Source: Bacillus changyiensis
Lineage (GTDB): Bacteria; Bacillota; Bacilli; Bacillales; Bacillaceae
Length of the DNA: 64,000 nucleotides
Direction of reading: 5' to 3'
Assembly (NCBI RefSeq): GCF_027706145.1
Contig: NZ_JAQFWW010000007.1
Span: 81,641 to 145,640 of the forward strand
The notes beneath the pieces were generated by a model, which did not search any database, was not told the DNA's origin, and worked only from the letters and a program-made list of their open reading frames with translations. Positions 43,883 through 53,232 of this stretch are shown here, piece by piece (positions within the stretch are counted from its first letter, which is position 1; every line of letters starts with the position of its first letter). A program made the translations under genes and the position numbers.

Positions 43883-44757
43883 GCATCTTGTGGCTAGTGT
43901 TCGAGTCGGCGTTTACGTGACGAATCCCCTGCAATGTCTTTTAGGCAATCTTAGAAGTCAGCAGAAGCGATCGCCAACAATTCCTCGTCTAGGTGTATCC
44001 GTTTCCATGTCAAGCCGTTGTCAGAATTCCTCGGGAAAAAAGTCCAACAGTCGCAAATCATGTTCCTAATTCTTAACGACCTCCGTTCTTAGTAAAATTT
44101 GAGGATCATTGGTGAGTTCAATATTCGGCCATTTACATAAAACTTAATCCTACGAGAGAGATTAATTGACGTTGTCTTGCCTACAAACCCTAGATTTATT
44201 GATCAAATGCCATAGGGTTAAACATATCGAACAACCTTTTTCAAGAAAGTAATATTTGCTGATTACCCTTGTGATTGTTCGCGCAGACCTGACAATGATT
44301 ATAGAATAGACAATGCCATTTCACCGTGGTTGTAACCTTCATCATCACTTGCAACAATGAAGAGCCTTTGCAAATCGCTCTCTTTCTCGTTAATTTCTCG
44401 ACAAATTCTGCGATACCGGAAATGCGACTTGTTTTCTATGTATTAGTTTGGTAAAGAACCTATTTTTACTCTATTCTATCAAATAATCCCAAACGATAGT
44501 AACAAAATAGTAACACATCTTTATAAGGCTGTAAATGAACCTTTAGAATAATTCGAAAGTTCAAAAATATGACAAAAGTTCTATTTTCAACAGAGCTGGC
44601 CAAACACCGAAATGAACCTGGTTGTACACAAACTCAAATGAAAAGCTCTTTTTTCTTCGAGCGATAAGTCCATCCATAAGGAAACCTTCATATTACCGGA
44701 AACCAACAGCAATGGTTACGCAATTTGGAAAGTATTTTGATTTTTAGACAAAAAAAA
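43883..44757. other. Gene-poor stretch upstream of the sbn set
   Basis: About 875 bp of broken frames. The first part, to about 44050, keeps the higher G+C of the sbn genes; the rest is AT-rich. No RNA or intact gene is seen. Confidence 0.35.
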
Positions 44758-44788
44758 GAACACCCTTGACGGTCACATCAAAGTGTTC
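44758..44788 (-). terminator. Terminator-like hairpin after the lysE remnant
   Basis: GAACAC...TTGA pairs with TCAA...GTGTTC; on the minus strand it is followed by TTTTTTT. It lies just past the C-terminal lysE fragment and was probably that gene's terminator. Confidence 0.65.
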
Positions 44789-44839
44789 CTTACTAATGGG
44801 TGGAACCCCCTGCAAACTGGAAGGTATATTCATAGCTCC

Positions 44840-44920
44840 TTATTCCCAAAATGCAGTGATAGCGATTGTAAATGCAAAAGTAACTAAAATGAATCCTAAA
44901 CCACGATCAAACCAGTGCAT
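44840..44920 (-). pseudogene. C-terminal fragment of a LysE-family exporter gene
   Basis: The frame reads MHWFDRGLGFILVTFAFTIA...FWE and stops, like the last helix of LysE/RhtB exporters (WFDR-G-ILL-G). It lies in the same orientation as the N-terminal fragment at 45774-46183 and directly before a terminator. About 40-50 central residues are missing, and some 850 bp of other DNA lies between the two pieces. Confidence 0.5.
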
Positions 44921-45067
44921 ATATTAATGATTAGATATATAACAATCGCTAATATAATTTCCCCAACATGGAGTCCGTTTTTTTACCCCTTAAAAAATTC
45001 CATAATTTAACACACAAGCAGTGAAACAGCATAATATATACGGATTCTTCAGGAAAGGATGATTTTA

Positions 45068-45361
45068 TTGTATATCCCCTTTCTCTCAAGGCCGTATAGT
45101 ACGCCTAATGTAAATACTACCTTTATCATATTTGCTGAACCTGATCCTTCTTTGCCTTTATTATCACTTGGCCCAGGTATACTCACCTATAATGCAAAAG
45201 ATTTGATACCTATGTCCTCCATTTCGTATCCAGAGTTTAAGGTTCTAAGCCGTCCTGCTGCTGATTTATTCCAAAGAATTGTGGGGAATATAGAGCAATT
45301 AGCCAAACAAAAATGCGTAAAGTATTGTAATCAAGAGTGTCACGAAGTGTGTACCGAATGA
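45068..45361 (+). CDS. 97-aa protein with Cys-rich C-terminus, unknown
   Basis: AGGAAAGG lies 9 nt before TTG 45068, which I take as start; an ATG at 45059 touches the ribosome-binding site. The product has no membrane segment, a Pro-rich first half (PFLSRPYSTP; SLGPGILTYN) and ends CVKYCNQECHEVCTE, with four Cys in 14 residues. A hairpin followed by T-rich sequence (AAAGCTTGAG/CTCAGGCTTT, 45379-45403) fits a terminator. It lies between two halves of a broken lysE. I do not recognise it. Confidence 0.5.
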   Translation: MYIPFLSRPYSTPNVNTTFIIFAEPDPSLPLLSLGPGILTYNAKDLIPMSSISYPEFKVLSRPAADLFQRIVGNIEQLAKQKCVKYCNQECHEVCTE

Positions 45362-45403
45362 CCGATTCCCTTTTACTTAAAGCTTGAGGGATACTCAGGC
45401 TTT

Positions 45404-45773
45404 CCTTTATTTTTGAGGCGGTACAAAATTTAAGGATCTTGACAAGTCCTAGTTTACATAATAGTCCCTAGGGAAATTGATTTTTGGCCAAACCCTTAAA
45501 TTTGCTGATTTTCAGTCTTGAGAGGAAATTTTATAGTCGGGAAATAATCCAAAAATCTCCCTCAGAAACTAAAAGACGAACTTCATTTTTCTCCATATAG
45601 CTCTTGTTTTCACTTTCAAATGATGATTGCACTTTTGGGCCAACAAATTTATTATAGAGATTGTTGACTCCGTTTAAATAAGATTAAATCCTTTTAAAGT
45701 ATATAAATTTGCTTGTTTATGTCCTCTCTCCGCGTATCAATATTTCTCGTTTCGCTCGTGACTTCACGTTCGG
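45404..45773. other. Non-coding or decayed DNA between the 97-aa gene and lysE fragment
   Basis: Only short broken frames. One minus-strand piece at about 45535-45680 (GVNNLYNKFVGPKVQ...EVRLLVSEGDFWIISRL) could be the end of a lost gene. It has no start signal and no family I know. Confidence 0.3.
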
Positions 45774-46183
45774 TTAAATCCAGCGCATCCAACCAGGGGT
45801 ATTGGAACCTATGAATTGTGAAAATACACTCAAAAAGAATAAAGTAGCTTTAGAATTTAATAATATGACATAAAAACCCTTCACAAAATCCTTGCCATCA
45901 TATAGGTTGTTTCTGTAACTTTTCCTTCCTAGGGTACTTTAAATTTGCTGAACCCGCAACTGCTCGAATGGCGTTCTAACCTAACCAATGTAAATACAAA
46001 GCCCCTGCAAGTTTTATGATATTACATACGATAGGCCATTTTTCTAAAATAATCGTAAATCCTAAATAGAAGAGCACTGGCAATGGCCAAGAACTGTAAC
46101 AATAGCGAAGTATTTTTCGTCACAATAACAAAATCTGGATCAGGTGCTAACCCGGCGAGGATGCCAACAAAAAACTTGTACAT
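45774..46183 (-). pseudogene. N-terminal and central part of a LysE-family exporter, frameshifted
   Basis: MYKFFVGILAGLAPDPDFVIVTKNT is the LysE/RhtB opening (usually SPGPDF). The family text then jumps frames: IILEKWPIVCNIIKLAGALYLHWLG, and after a stop FVKGFYVILLNSKATLFFLS and SVFSQFIGSNTPGWMRW. These match the successive conserved blocks of LysE in order. At least two frameshifts and in-frame stops make it non-functional. Its C-terminal end is found 850 bp further on. Confidence 0.7.
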
Positions 46184-46444
46184 ACAATGTGAGATCCCCC
46201 CCATCACTTTTTATTTTTTACGATATCGTTTAATAAGGTGTCCCTTCGCTATAGTGTATCAAGCTGATTATTACCTACAACTTTCATCATCATATCTTGA
46301 CGAATATATGATTTTGCAAGAAGTACTAGTATTGTATCCGTGGTTTGAATAGCCTGTGGTGTTTGACTATCTATAAAACCAGCAATTCATACTTCTTGGT
46401 TATTCTGAATAACAACAGTCAGCCTTTGGCCCATACGTTTTTCT

Positions 46445-46927
46445 TCAATATAAATCTTTATTTTGTAATCGTTGATTAATCCCTTTGATTGCACCAAAAT
46501 GCATTCCTTCGTGATAAAGACAAAAGCTTAAACATTCAGCAATACTGCTAATCTGCAATCCTGTAGAAGAATGATATATTTCTTGCAATGGTTGCGCTAG
46601 TCTTTCCGATAAATTTGCTTTCATTCTTTCTTGTTGTTCATTTAATAAGGCATTTAGCTCTTCGATTGTTGGTGTTTCGATAGCCCAATCTTTTGGAGAT
46701 GTGCCTGGATTAAAAAGCTCAGGGAAGTGATTAGGGACAACTGCTTTTTCACCCGTAAGTTGAAAAGCAAATTTCTCCATTACCATGTAGATATGGCCTA
46801 TATTCCATTTTATATTATTGTTCAATCCATCAGGGATTATTTCCAATTGCTTTTTATTTATCCCTTTTACATATTCTATTGTAGCTTTCCGGACAAATTT
46901 TAACTGTTGAAATAAATAATGACCCAT
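46445..46927 (-). CDS. DinB-family protein
   Basis: 160 residues, four-helix DinB fold. Putative metal ligands: His in WNIGHIYMVME (about residue 47) and the two His in YHEGMHFGAIKG (about 138 and 142). It starts 33 bp after the MFS gene stop, so the two may be cotranscribed from the CGNR-controlled promoter. The exact reaction is unknown. Confidence 0.75.
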   Translation of the reverse strand: MGHYLFQQLKFVRKATIEYVKGINKKQLEIIPDGLNNNIKWNIGHIYMVMEKFAFQLTGEKAVVPNHFPELFNPGTSPKDWAIETPTIEELNALLNEQQERMKANLSERLAQPLQEIYHSSTGLQISSIAECLSFCLYHEGMHFGAIKGINQRLQNKDLY

Positions 46928-46959
46928 TTATCATCCATCCTTTCTATTTACTAATATCT

Positions 46960-48189
46960 CTATTGCAATGCTGTTTTACTTTTAATTGATATAGTTTGCT
47001 CCTTCATTAATGCCGTTAGGACTACCCCAAGTCCTAATAGAGCGGCTCCTAACCAAAATACAGGTGTATAGTTGCCAGCCATTGTTCGAAGGTAGCCACC
47101 AAGAAATACTCCTAAAGCTGCAAACACTTGATGGATTAACCAACTAAATCCAAGAATACTTCCCATTGCGTTTTTCCCAAATTTATCACCGATGATTCCT
47201 GTTACAAGCGGAATGATTGGCATGGAGGAAATTCCATACACAATAGCAAACACATATAGCTGCCAAATACCTGGTGATATAGCAAGCCACATAAAAGCAA
47301 GCAACCTTACCACGTACAAAATAATCAGTAATTGCTTTTTCCCCATTACACGTGTCAACTGCCCAGTAATCCACATCGAAATCGCACTTCCGCAGGCAGC
47401 AATACCTAATAATTGACCACCAAGTGATTTCCCTCCTCCTAGATCAACTGCAAAATTTGGAAGATGCATGGTCACTAGGTATAACGTAAAACCACATGTA
47501 GCGAATCCTAGCGTTGCAACCCAAAACTCCCGATTTTTTAGTGCTTTTGACAAGGAAACACTTTTTGTTTTTGTAATTGATTCTACCGTATCCCCATCTG
47601 CCATTTGATCAATATCTGTAGGATTATTTTTTACGACAATTAACACGCATGGAACGACCATAACAAGCATAATGAAGCCTAAAACGACAAATGCCATCCG
47701 AAAACTAGAGCTAGCAATTAAAAAACCAGTTAAAGGAAGCAAGATAAGCTGACCAATATTCATCCCCATAGAGCTTCTAGAAAGCATTTTAGCTCGTTTC
47801 TTCACATACCACCGTGATACAAGTACCGAATTCGCCATGGAACCACACCCAGCAAAACCAATAGCAGTAAGCACACCATAGTAAAGAAAGAACTGCCATA
47901 ATTGCGTGATTGTTGCCGAAAGGATAAAGGCACTCCCCATTAATGCAGCACTACCTGCAATGACAGTTTTTGGGCCAAACCGATCAATCATTTTTCCCGC
48001 AACTGGCTGGAAAATCCCCCAAGTAACCATATTCAATGATACTGCTAAACTCAGCGTGGTTAAATCCCACCCATATGTATCATTTAGCGGAGCGAAAAAC
48101 TGTCCTGCTGTTAAATTCAATCCAAACGCACCCATCAACGTCAAAAAAGTTACCATTACTATTTTGGGACCTAAAAAAGTTTTCAACAT
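46960..48189 (-). CDS. MFS transporter (oxalate/formate-antiporter or MFS_1 type)
   Basis: 409 residues, 12 transmembrane segments, with the first-loop motif GKMIDRFGPKTVI and a central hydrophilic loop around residue 205. It resembles monocarboxylate or drug MFS carriers. It is divergent from the CGNR regulator, with an 11-bp inverted repeat between them, so it is probably the regulator's target. Confidence 0.8.
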   Translation of the reverse strand: MLKTFLGPKIVMVTFLTLMGAFGLNLTAGQFFAPLNDTYGWDLTTLSLAVSLNMVTWGIFQPVAGKMIDRFGPKTVIAGSAALMGSAFILSATITQLWQFFLYYGVLTAIGFAGCGSMANSVLVSRWYVKKRAKMLSRSSMGMNIGQLILLPLTGFLIASSSFRMAFVVLGFIMLVMVVPCVLIVVKNNPTDIDQMADGDTVESITKTKSVSLSKALKNREFWVATLGFATCGFTLYLVTMHLPNFAVDLGGGKSLGGQLLGIAACGSAISMWITGQLTRVMGKKQLLIILYVVRLLAFMWLAISPGIWQLYVFAIVYGISSMPIIPLVTGIIGDKFGKNAMGSILGFSWLIHQVFAALGVFLGGYLRTMAGNYTPVFWLGAALLGLGVVLTALMKEQTISIKSKTALQ

Positions 48190-48233
48190 GAAAATACCCC
48201 TCCTATTTTTAACCCCTTAATAATTTATTTAAT

Positions 48234-48263
48234 GGTTAATAATATACTTCATTATTATTAACC
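48234..48263. promoter_or_regulatory. Inverted-repeat operator between the MFS and CGNR genes
   Basis: GGTTAATAATA (48234-48244) and TATTATTAACC (48253-48263) form a perfect 11-bp inverted repeat in the divergent promoter space. A related half-site (GGTTAAAATAAC) lies near 48283. It is a likely binding site for the adjacent regulator. Confidence 0.55.
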
Positions 48264-48309
48264 TGTAAAATTTGTTATAATAGGTTAAAATAACAAGAAG
48301 GTGATTTAC

Positions 48310-48894
48310 ATGACAACTGAAATAAAGTTTCCACTTATATCAGGCCATATTTCAATGGATCTAGTTAATACTGAAGTTGTTCGACACGGAACCCGACATG
48401 ATTTATTAACAAATACAGAGCATGTCCTAGCATGGCTTGATACTTTAATGATGGAAAACATCATTTTTAAAGAACAATTTAGACATCTAGAACAGTTGGG
48501 GGATCATGCATTCATCCTTTTACGGGAATTGCGTTCATTTCTTCGGGAAGGTTATGAAAATATGGCAGATGGAAAGGAACTTTCCTCTGATTGGATTACA
48601 CATTTGGAATTACTTATGAAAAAGGCTCCTTTTACTTATCATTTAAAAAACGATATGTTAATTCCTACACCAATGGGAACACCAGAAAATGCGATCGCAT
48701 CACTAATTGCATTCGATGCATTAAAACTTATGTCTTCAGGTCAATTAAGTTATATACACCGATGCGCTAATCCAGATTGCGTCTTATTATTTATTGATAC
48801 ACATGGACGGCGCAAATGGTGTTCCATGAAAATATGCGGGAATAGAAGTAAAGTAACTCGTCATCAACGTCAAAAAGCTCAAAAGAAATCATAA
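48310..48894 (+). CDS. CGNR zinc-finger (ABATE-domain) transcriptional regulator
   Basis: ATG 48310, with AAGAAGG upstream, gives 194 residues. An N-terminal ABATE domain (SGHISMDLVNTEV) leads to a C-terminal zinc finger: CANPDC...WCSMKICGNRSKVTRHQR, with four Cys and the CGNR signature. Members of this family are stress-linked regulators, often next to transporters. It is divergent from the MFS gene. Confidence 0.82.
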   Translation: MTTEIKFPLISGHISMDLVNTEVVRHGTRHDLLTNTEHVLAWLDTLMMENIIFKEQFRHLEQLGDHAFILLRELRSFLREGYENMADGKELSSDWITHLELLMKKAPFTYHLKNDMLIPTPMGTPENAIASLIAFDALKLMSSGQLSYIHRCANPDCVLLFIDTHGRRKWCSMKICGNRSKVTRHQRQKAQKKS

Positions 48895-48916
48895 GTTCTA
48901 TCTTGTAAAATAGAAA

Positions 48917-48959
48917 AACACGGGATGGAATAGATGAATCATCCATTCCCTCTCGTGTT
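48917..48959. terminator. Terminator-like hairpin after the CGNR gene
   Basis: AACACG/CGTGTT outer arms and GGGATGGA/TCCATTCCC inner arms form a long hairpin shortly after the regulator stop. The rest of 48960-49232 shows no gene. Confidence 0.55.
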
Positions 48960-49232
48960 AAATGTCGCATTATGATATATAAGAACCTCTTTTAAAATTC
49001 TTATCAATTATCTATGACTGATAAACAAAAGTGTAGATTAGAGTATCCGGTTAATCATGAAAGCTATAACTCGATAAATTTTCCTGGGTACTGCCTGCTC
49101 CCCCATCCCCAAAAGAACTAGGAGATAATATGCTGTATCGCGATTAAAATCAAATTCTCCCCTTGTAATTTTTCTATCTATATACAAACTCTTCGCATGC
49201 GTGTCTAGTCTCGATTTCAGGCATAAAAATAA

Positions 49233-50027
49233 TTATAAATTTAAAGTGACAAAACGGGATACTTCATCAATGAGAGTTTCACTTTTTTCCCAAGGAACCA
49301 AATGTCCTGATGGAATTTCTCGATATTCGGCCCCTTTTATTAATGATGCAAGTTCTCTAGCGTTTTCAATGGGCACCATTCGATCGTAGGTTAAGCCAAT
49401 TACTAGAACAGGTGCGACGATCCTATTAAGTAAAGGGCGAATATTGATGCGACTATCCAATTCAGATTGCCGATCCGTTCCCTTGGCTAGCATTCCTGCA
49501 AATTGATTTGACATTTGATCCAATTCCTCTAAGTTATTGAATTGATTATAAAAATTAGGACTAAATCCGCTATACATCAAAAATTGTGCAAAAAGCCTAC
49601 GGTCTATATGAAAAAGTTTTTGCCAAAGTGCAAATTGAAACGCTGAAGCTAAATCGCTTTCTACCCAACCAGCTATTAATGTAGCTGATTTTACTTGTTT
49701 TGGATACTTGGCTGCAATTGCTGCTGCAATTTCTGCACCTAGCGAATATCCAACGATATGGAATTCGTTGATACCTTCTTGCAGAACTGCTTGAATGTTC
49801 TGTTCAACCAAATCATCTAGTTGCAGTTTCTCTCCACTATCCAATGTCTCACCAGAACCGCTGTAATTAGGTGAAACAATAGTGTATGAACCAGCTAGAG
49901 ATTTGATCATATCTCCCCAAGTATTTTCATATGTGCCACCTGTTCCGTGTATTAGCAACAACCCAGGTCCATTTCCTTCAACAGAATATGTTACATCAAC
50001 ACTACCCACTCGGACGATTTTTTTCAT
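49233..50027 (-). CDS. Alpha/beta-fold hydrolase
   Basis: 264 residues. Oxyanion-region LLLIHGTGGTYE (about residues 24-35), nucleophile elbow GYSLGAEIA (Ser about 95), a cap region, and a final PSGHLVPWE containing the catalytic His. Ligand unknown. It is divergent from an HxlR regulator, so it may belong to an electrophile- or quinone-response pair as known for that family. Confidence 0.8.
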   Translation of the reverse strand: MKKIVRVGSVDVTYSVEGNGPGLLLIHGTGGTYENTWGDMIKSLAGSYTIVSPNYSGSGETLDSGEKLQLDDLVEQNIQAVLQEGINEFHIVGYSLGAEIAAAIAAKYPKQVKSATLIAGWVESDLASAFQFALWQKLFHIDRRLFAQFLMYSGFSPNFYNQFNNLEELDQMSNQFAGMLAKGTDRQSELDSRINIRPLLNRIVAPVLVIGLTYDRMVPIENARELASLIKGAEYREIPSGHLVPWEKSETLIDEVSRFVTLNL

Positions 50028-50092
50028 ATTAGCCTCCTTGAAATGCTATATTGTTTACAAATTGAATCATACATAATAAACTCAAAAAAAAT

Positions 50093-50104
50093 AAGTACGT
50101 ACTT
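50093..50104. promoter_or_regulatory. Palindromic operator candidate for the HxlR regulator
   Basis: AAGTACGTACTT is a perfect 12-bp palindrome flanked by A- and T-runs in the divergent promoter region. Operators of Bacillus HxlR/DUF24 regulators contain similar TACT/AGTA half-sites. Confidence 0.5.
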
Positions 50105-50139
50105 TTTTGTTCAATACTTACCAGAAGGGAAGTTATGCA

Positions 50140-50517
50140 ATGGTAATGAATCAAACAATATATGAAATGAACGGAAAACAATTTCAATGTCCTATCGAGC
50201 TTTCTGTTTCAATTTTTTCCGGAAAATGGAAAACTACAATCATTTGTCAGCTTCTTGAAGGAAAAAAACGCTATGGTGAGCTTAATAAGAATATTGTAGG
50301 AATTACCCATAAAATGCTTGCTCAACAATTACGTGAACTGGAGGAAGCAGGGATTGTCCATAGGCAAGTATATCCGGCCACTCCACCAAAGGTTGAATAT
50401 AAGTTGACAGTTCTCGGAGAAGGATTGAGACCAATTGTCGAATATTTGCAGGAATGGGGTAAGCACTTTGAATCCAGTATATCGACTGAGCCAGAGTCGG
50501 CTATTCCGAAAGAATAA
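50140..50517 (+). CDS. HxlR-family transcriptional regulator
   Basis: About 125 residues from ATG 50140 (AAGGGA upstream; an ATG two codons later is also possible). Winged-helix DUF24 signature: CPIELSVSIFSGKWKTTII...KRYGELNKNIVGITHKML. A Cys at about residue 14 is in the position of the redox-sensing Cys of YodB/HypR-type members. It probably represses itself and the hydrolase gene. Confidence 0.84.
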   Translation: MVMNQTIYEMNGKQFQCPIELSVSIFSGKWKTTIICQLLEGKKRYGELNKNIVGITHKMLAQQLRELEEAGIVHRQVYPATPPKVEYKLTVLGEGLRPIVEYLQEWGKHFESSISTEPESAIPKE

Positions 50518-50600
50518 GAAGATTAGTAAGGGGAGGACTGTAATAAATAGGGTAAAGACAGGAAGCATAAAATAAATGCTAAGGAAATTCAATAAAGAAA

Positions 50601-50638
50601 AAAGCGATAATTCCTTGACGCAGAAATTATCGCTTTTA
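50601..50638. terminator. Convergent terminator
   Basis: AAAGCGATAATT and AATTATCGCTTT form a 12-bp perfect stem, followed by TTAG on the plus strand and preceded by A-rich DNA. It separates the HxlR gene from the leftward operon ending at 50761. The rest of 50518-50760 holds no gene. Confidence 0.65.
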
Positions 50639-50760
50639 GATTATAAAGGATCGATTGCTCCTAAACATCTTCTTGCGTTCAAGCTCCCTCTCTCTGTATG
50701 TCTCACCAAATTGGGGCTTTGCCTCCCAAGATATTGTACATTTCGATATCCAGCAATGTC

Positions 50761-51624
50761 CTATCGCATCACTTTAATAAGGGCTCCAAGTTCCTCATGC
50801 CCATATCCAGCAGCCAAGGCCTTCTTAAAAAGTCCTTGGGCAAACACCGGAAATTCATTGTTAATGCCAGCTTCACGAGCTTGTTCCATGAGGAGCTCTA
50901 CTGTTGTCATACACATATTTACAGAACTCTGTGGATTATCGTATGTCTCTGATTGTATGACTTCACTCTCATACTTGATAACATGACCGACAACCTGTGA
51001 GACATGAGCAATCATGGACCCAAAAGCAGCCACGTTAAGGCCATCCGACTCAAGGATACGTGCCGCATGAAAAAATCCGAGATACGAACCAAATAAGTAT
51101 GAAAGAAACGCCAATTCTGTCGAAGATGCTGCGCTAACCTGCTCTCCAAGGTAAGACACATTTCCGGCCAAGCATTTCAAAACCAGCTCACTCTGTTGAA
51201 AAGCGGTTATGGAGCCTGATGTGAAGATTGTAGCGTCCGGTTCACCCATCTGGGGCGGTGAAGCCGCTATGGCTCCGTCGAGATATTCCGCATGACGTTC
51301 GCGAGACCATGCTTCATTGTCCCGTGCTTGCTGAGGGCTTCCTGTGGTCAACTGGACAAGAACGCGACCCGCGAGAACAGATCTGACCTCCTCTGTATCC
51401 AAAATACTGTATGAAGTCTTATAGTTAGACACGCAGATAATCGACACCGTGCTTGCACTTATAGCTGAAGCCGCACTGGGAGCAAGGATAGCTCCTTCTT
51501 TGACGATCGGTTCCGCCTTTGCGCTGGATCGGTTCCATACTGTCACTCGATAGCCATTTTGAAGCAACACGTGAGCCAGTGCTGTGCCCATTGATCCCAA
51601 ACCGATTACAGATACATTTCTCAT
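50761..51624 (-). CDS. Imine-reductase/3-hydroxyacid-dehydrogenase-like NADP oxidoreductase
   Basis: 287 residues. Rossmann motif VIGLGSMGTALAHVLL and NRSS after beta-2 (NADP preference) are clear. A C-terminal helical domain with an interdomain helix matches the imine-reductase type (LDGAIAASPPQMGEPD). Family members reduce cyclic imines or beta-hydroxyacids. It is the last gene of a leftward set with the AlkD-like and ABM-like genes. Confidence 0.78.
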   Translation of the reverse strand: MRNVSVIGLGSMGTALAHVLLQNGYRVTVWNRSSAKAEPIVKEGAILAPSAASAISASTVSIICVSNYKTSYSILDTEEVRSVLAGRVLVQLTTGSPQQARDNEAWSRERHAEYLDGAIAASPPQMGEPDATIFTSGSITAFQQSELVLKCLAGNVSYLGEQVSAASSTELAFLSYLFGSYLGFFHAARILESDGLNVAAFGSMIAHVSQVVGHVIKYESEVIQSETYDNPQSSVNMCMTTVELLMEQAREAGINNEFPVFAQGLFKKALAAGYGHEELGALIKVMR

Positions 51625-51690
51625 ATTGTCTCCTCCATGTCATAAAGTTCTAAATCAAAGTATCGACCTTTTCAGTTGTAAACGTTGTTC

Positions 51691-52788
51691 TCACGCGGGC
51701 TCTGTTGTAGCGGTAACATAAAAATTTGTTGCTGCTAACTCTATTCCATTTATAATTACGGATAGTCGATGTTTGCCCGGATAATGCTTACGTGTTGTCA
51801 AATCCTTGAAATGGTGGGCCCTGAAGTATTGCCGCTCCACTTTGTTGAAGTTGTGTTCTGTTACCTTGAATAGCTTTCTAGATGTCGTGCGGTTCGCTTT
51901 AACAAAATCTATCGCGTATTCGACCCGTAGCCGCTGAGTAACAGAAGAGTTGGTTCGGATCGAAAAAGAAAAGTTGAGAGTTTGACCGATTGCCACGGTT
52001 TCTTCTTCCAGCGATAAACCACTTACCGTCACATCAGGCGAATTCTCAAATCCAAACAAGGAAAGCACATCTGGATCACCTTTTCGCAGCAAACCGCGAC
52101 AACCGTGTTTGACAATCCAATTGGTCTGCAGGTTCTCTCCGTACCAATCTTGGGCGAGTCGTTTGATTTGTTCGGGGTGATCCTTAGATATATCGTTCAG
52201 ATTATTAGCAACGCTTTTCTGCACGTAAACAGATGGATCACTCTTGAGTTTTTCCAATACTGGAAAAATTGGTGATGGATCAGCTTTGAATATTTTCAAA
52301 GCCATCGCCCATGGCAATCGGGGACGACAGCCTTCACTGGCTAGCCGTCTGATGTGATGATCAGAATGGCTTGCCCACTGTAGCATTTGGTCCATCATTC
52401 TAACGGGATCTTGCACAATAAATGGACGAACGGCAAACTCTGAACTGGAAAAAGGTGTGAATCGTTCCAGTGCGGGAATGGAGGCTGTCCAATCTTCAAG
52501 CCCGTATACTTCCACGAAATCTGGAAAGAACAAGTATTCGACTCCTCTACATTGGGGAGCGACTTGGTACAAGACCGATAATGCGTCTCTATAGGACGCA
52601 GGCAGTGTTAATTGCAAAGAGTTGGTTATATGCCGGATACGTTGTTTTAATCTTTCCTGTTCCCAGCGGTCGTCGTAGATCAAATTTAAAAACTTTGTTG
52701 AGTCAAATGCTGGATACTTGAGTTTGACGTTAGCCATAAATCGGTTGAAAAAATCCAGAGTATATTTACCCGCAAATGTATCTGCCAT
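51691..52788 (-). CDS. AlkD-like HEAT-repeat DNA alkylation repair protein
   Basis: 365 residues with a helical HEAT-repeat region (about 1-230), including LRxW-type MDQMLQWASHSDHHIRRLASEG and DPSVYVQKSVANNLNDIS. A C-terminal beta domain (about 250-360, VRYAI/VEYAIDF-like) is often seen in longer AlkD relatives. AlkD-type glycosylases remove bulky cationic alkyl-bases and are found in gene clusters as self-resistance. It follows the ABM-like gene by 63 bp. Confidence 0.78.
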   Translation of the reverse strand: MADTFAGKYTLDFFNRFMANVKLKYPAFDSTKFLNLIYDDRWEQERLKQRIRHITNSLQLTLPASYRDALSVLYQVAPQCRGVEYLFFPDFVEVYGLEDWTASIPALERFTPFSSSEFAVRPFIVQDPVRMMDQMLQWASHSDHHIRRLASEGCRPRLPWAMALKIFKADPSPIFPVLEKLKSDPSVYVQKSVANNLNDISKDHPEQIKRLAQDWYGENLQTNWIVKHGCRGLLRKGDPDVLSLFGFENSPDVTVSGLSLEEETVAIGQTLNFSFSIRTNSSVTQRLRVEYAIDFVKANRTTSRKLFKVTEHNFNKVERQYFRAHHFKDLTTRKHYPGKHRLSVIINGIELAATNFYVTATTEPA

Positions 52789-52851
52789 GTTTCATCTCCT
52801 TTCTTGAATGATCGTCATCATGCAAATGGACAACGGTACGATACCACTTCC

Positions 52852-53175
52852 CTACATGCTCAGATTAGCTGGGACCAGATGCCGTAGCATAATCTCTCTT
52901 GAATCAATCATTGACACAAAAGTTTGGAAAGCAGGAACAGACCTGAGTTGGTCCATCGCTTTCAATGCTACATCCATATTGGACCAGTATATGATGTCCG
53001 TCCATTGGGTTTCATCTGGCGTATGCAGCAAAGTGCGTCCTTTAAACCCAGACATTTCCGTCTGTAGTGCCTCAGTGAGTGCGGCAGCCGCACGACAAAA
53101 ACGGTGCTTATTCGTCCCTTCCCTCAACTTGAACAAAACCATTTCCATCACGTATTGTTGATTCACCAGCTCCAT
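52852..53175 (-). CDS. Dimeric alpha-beta-barrel (ABM-like) protein
   Basis: 107 residues, a probable ferredoxin-like alpha-beta barrel: VMEMVLFKLREGTNKHRFCRAAAAL, then DETQWTDIIYWSNMDVALKAM. The stress-responsive and ABM families share this fold. It follows a 16-codon leader frame and begins the operon with the AlkD-like and imine-reductase genes. Function unknown. Confidence 0.68.
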   Translation of the reverse strand: MELVNQQYVMEMVLFKLREGTNKHRFCRAAAALTEALQTEMSGFKGRTLLHTPDETQWTDIIYWSNMDVALKAMDQLRSVPAFQTFVSMIDSREIMLRHLVPANLSM

Positions 53176-53232
53176 TTTCTTAATTCCCCTCGTTTTATAT
53201 TTGAAGATCCCATTTACTATTCTTGAAAAAGG

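Noticed and set aside
43527..44069. 180-codon plus-strand frame over the sbnA start and upstream DNA
   Set aside because: Its first part is antisense to sbnA, it has no ribosome-binding site, and its composition is that of a shadow frame.
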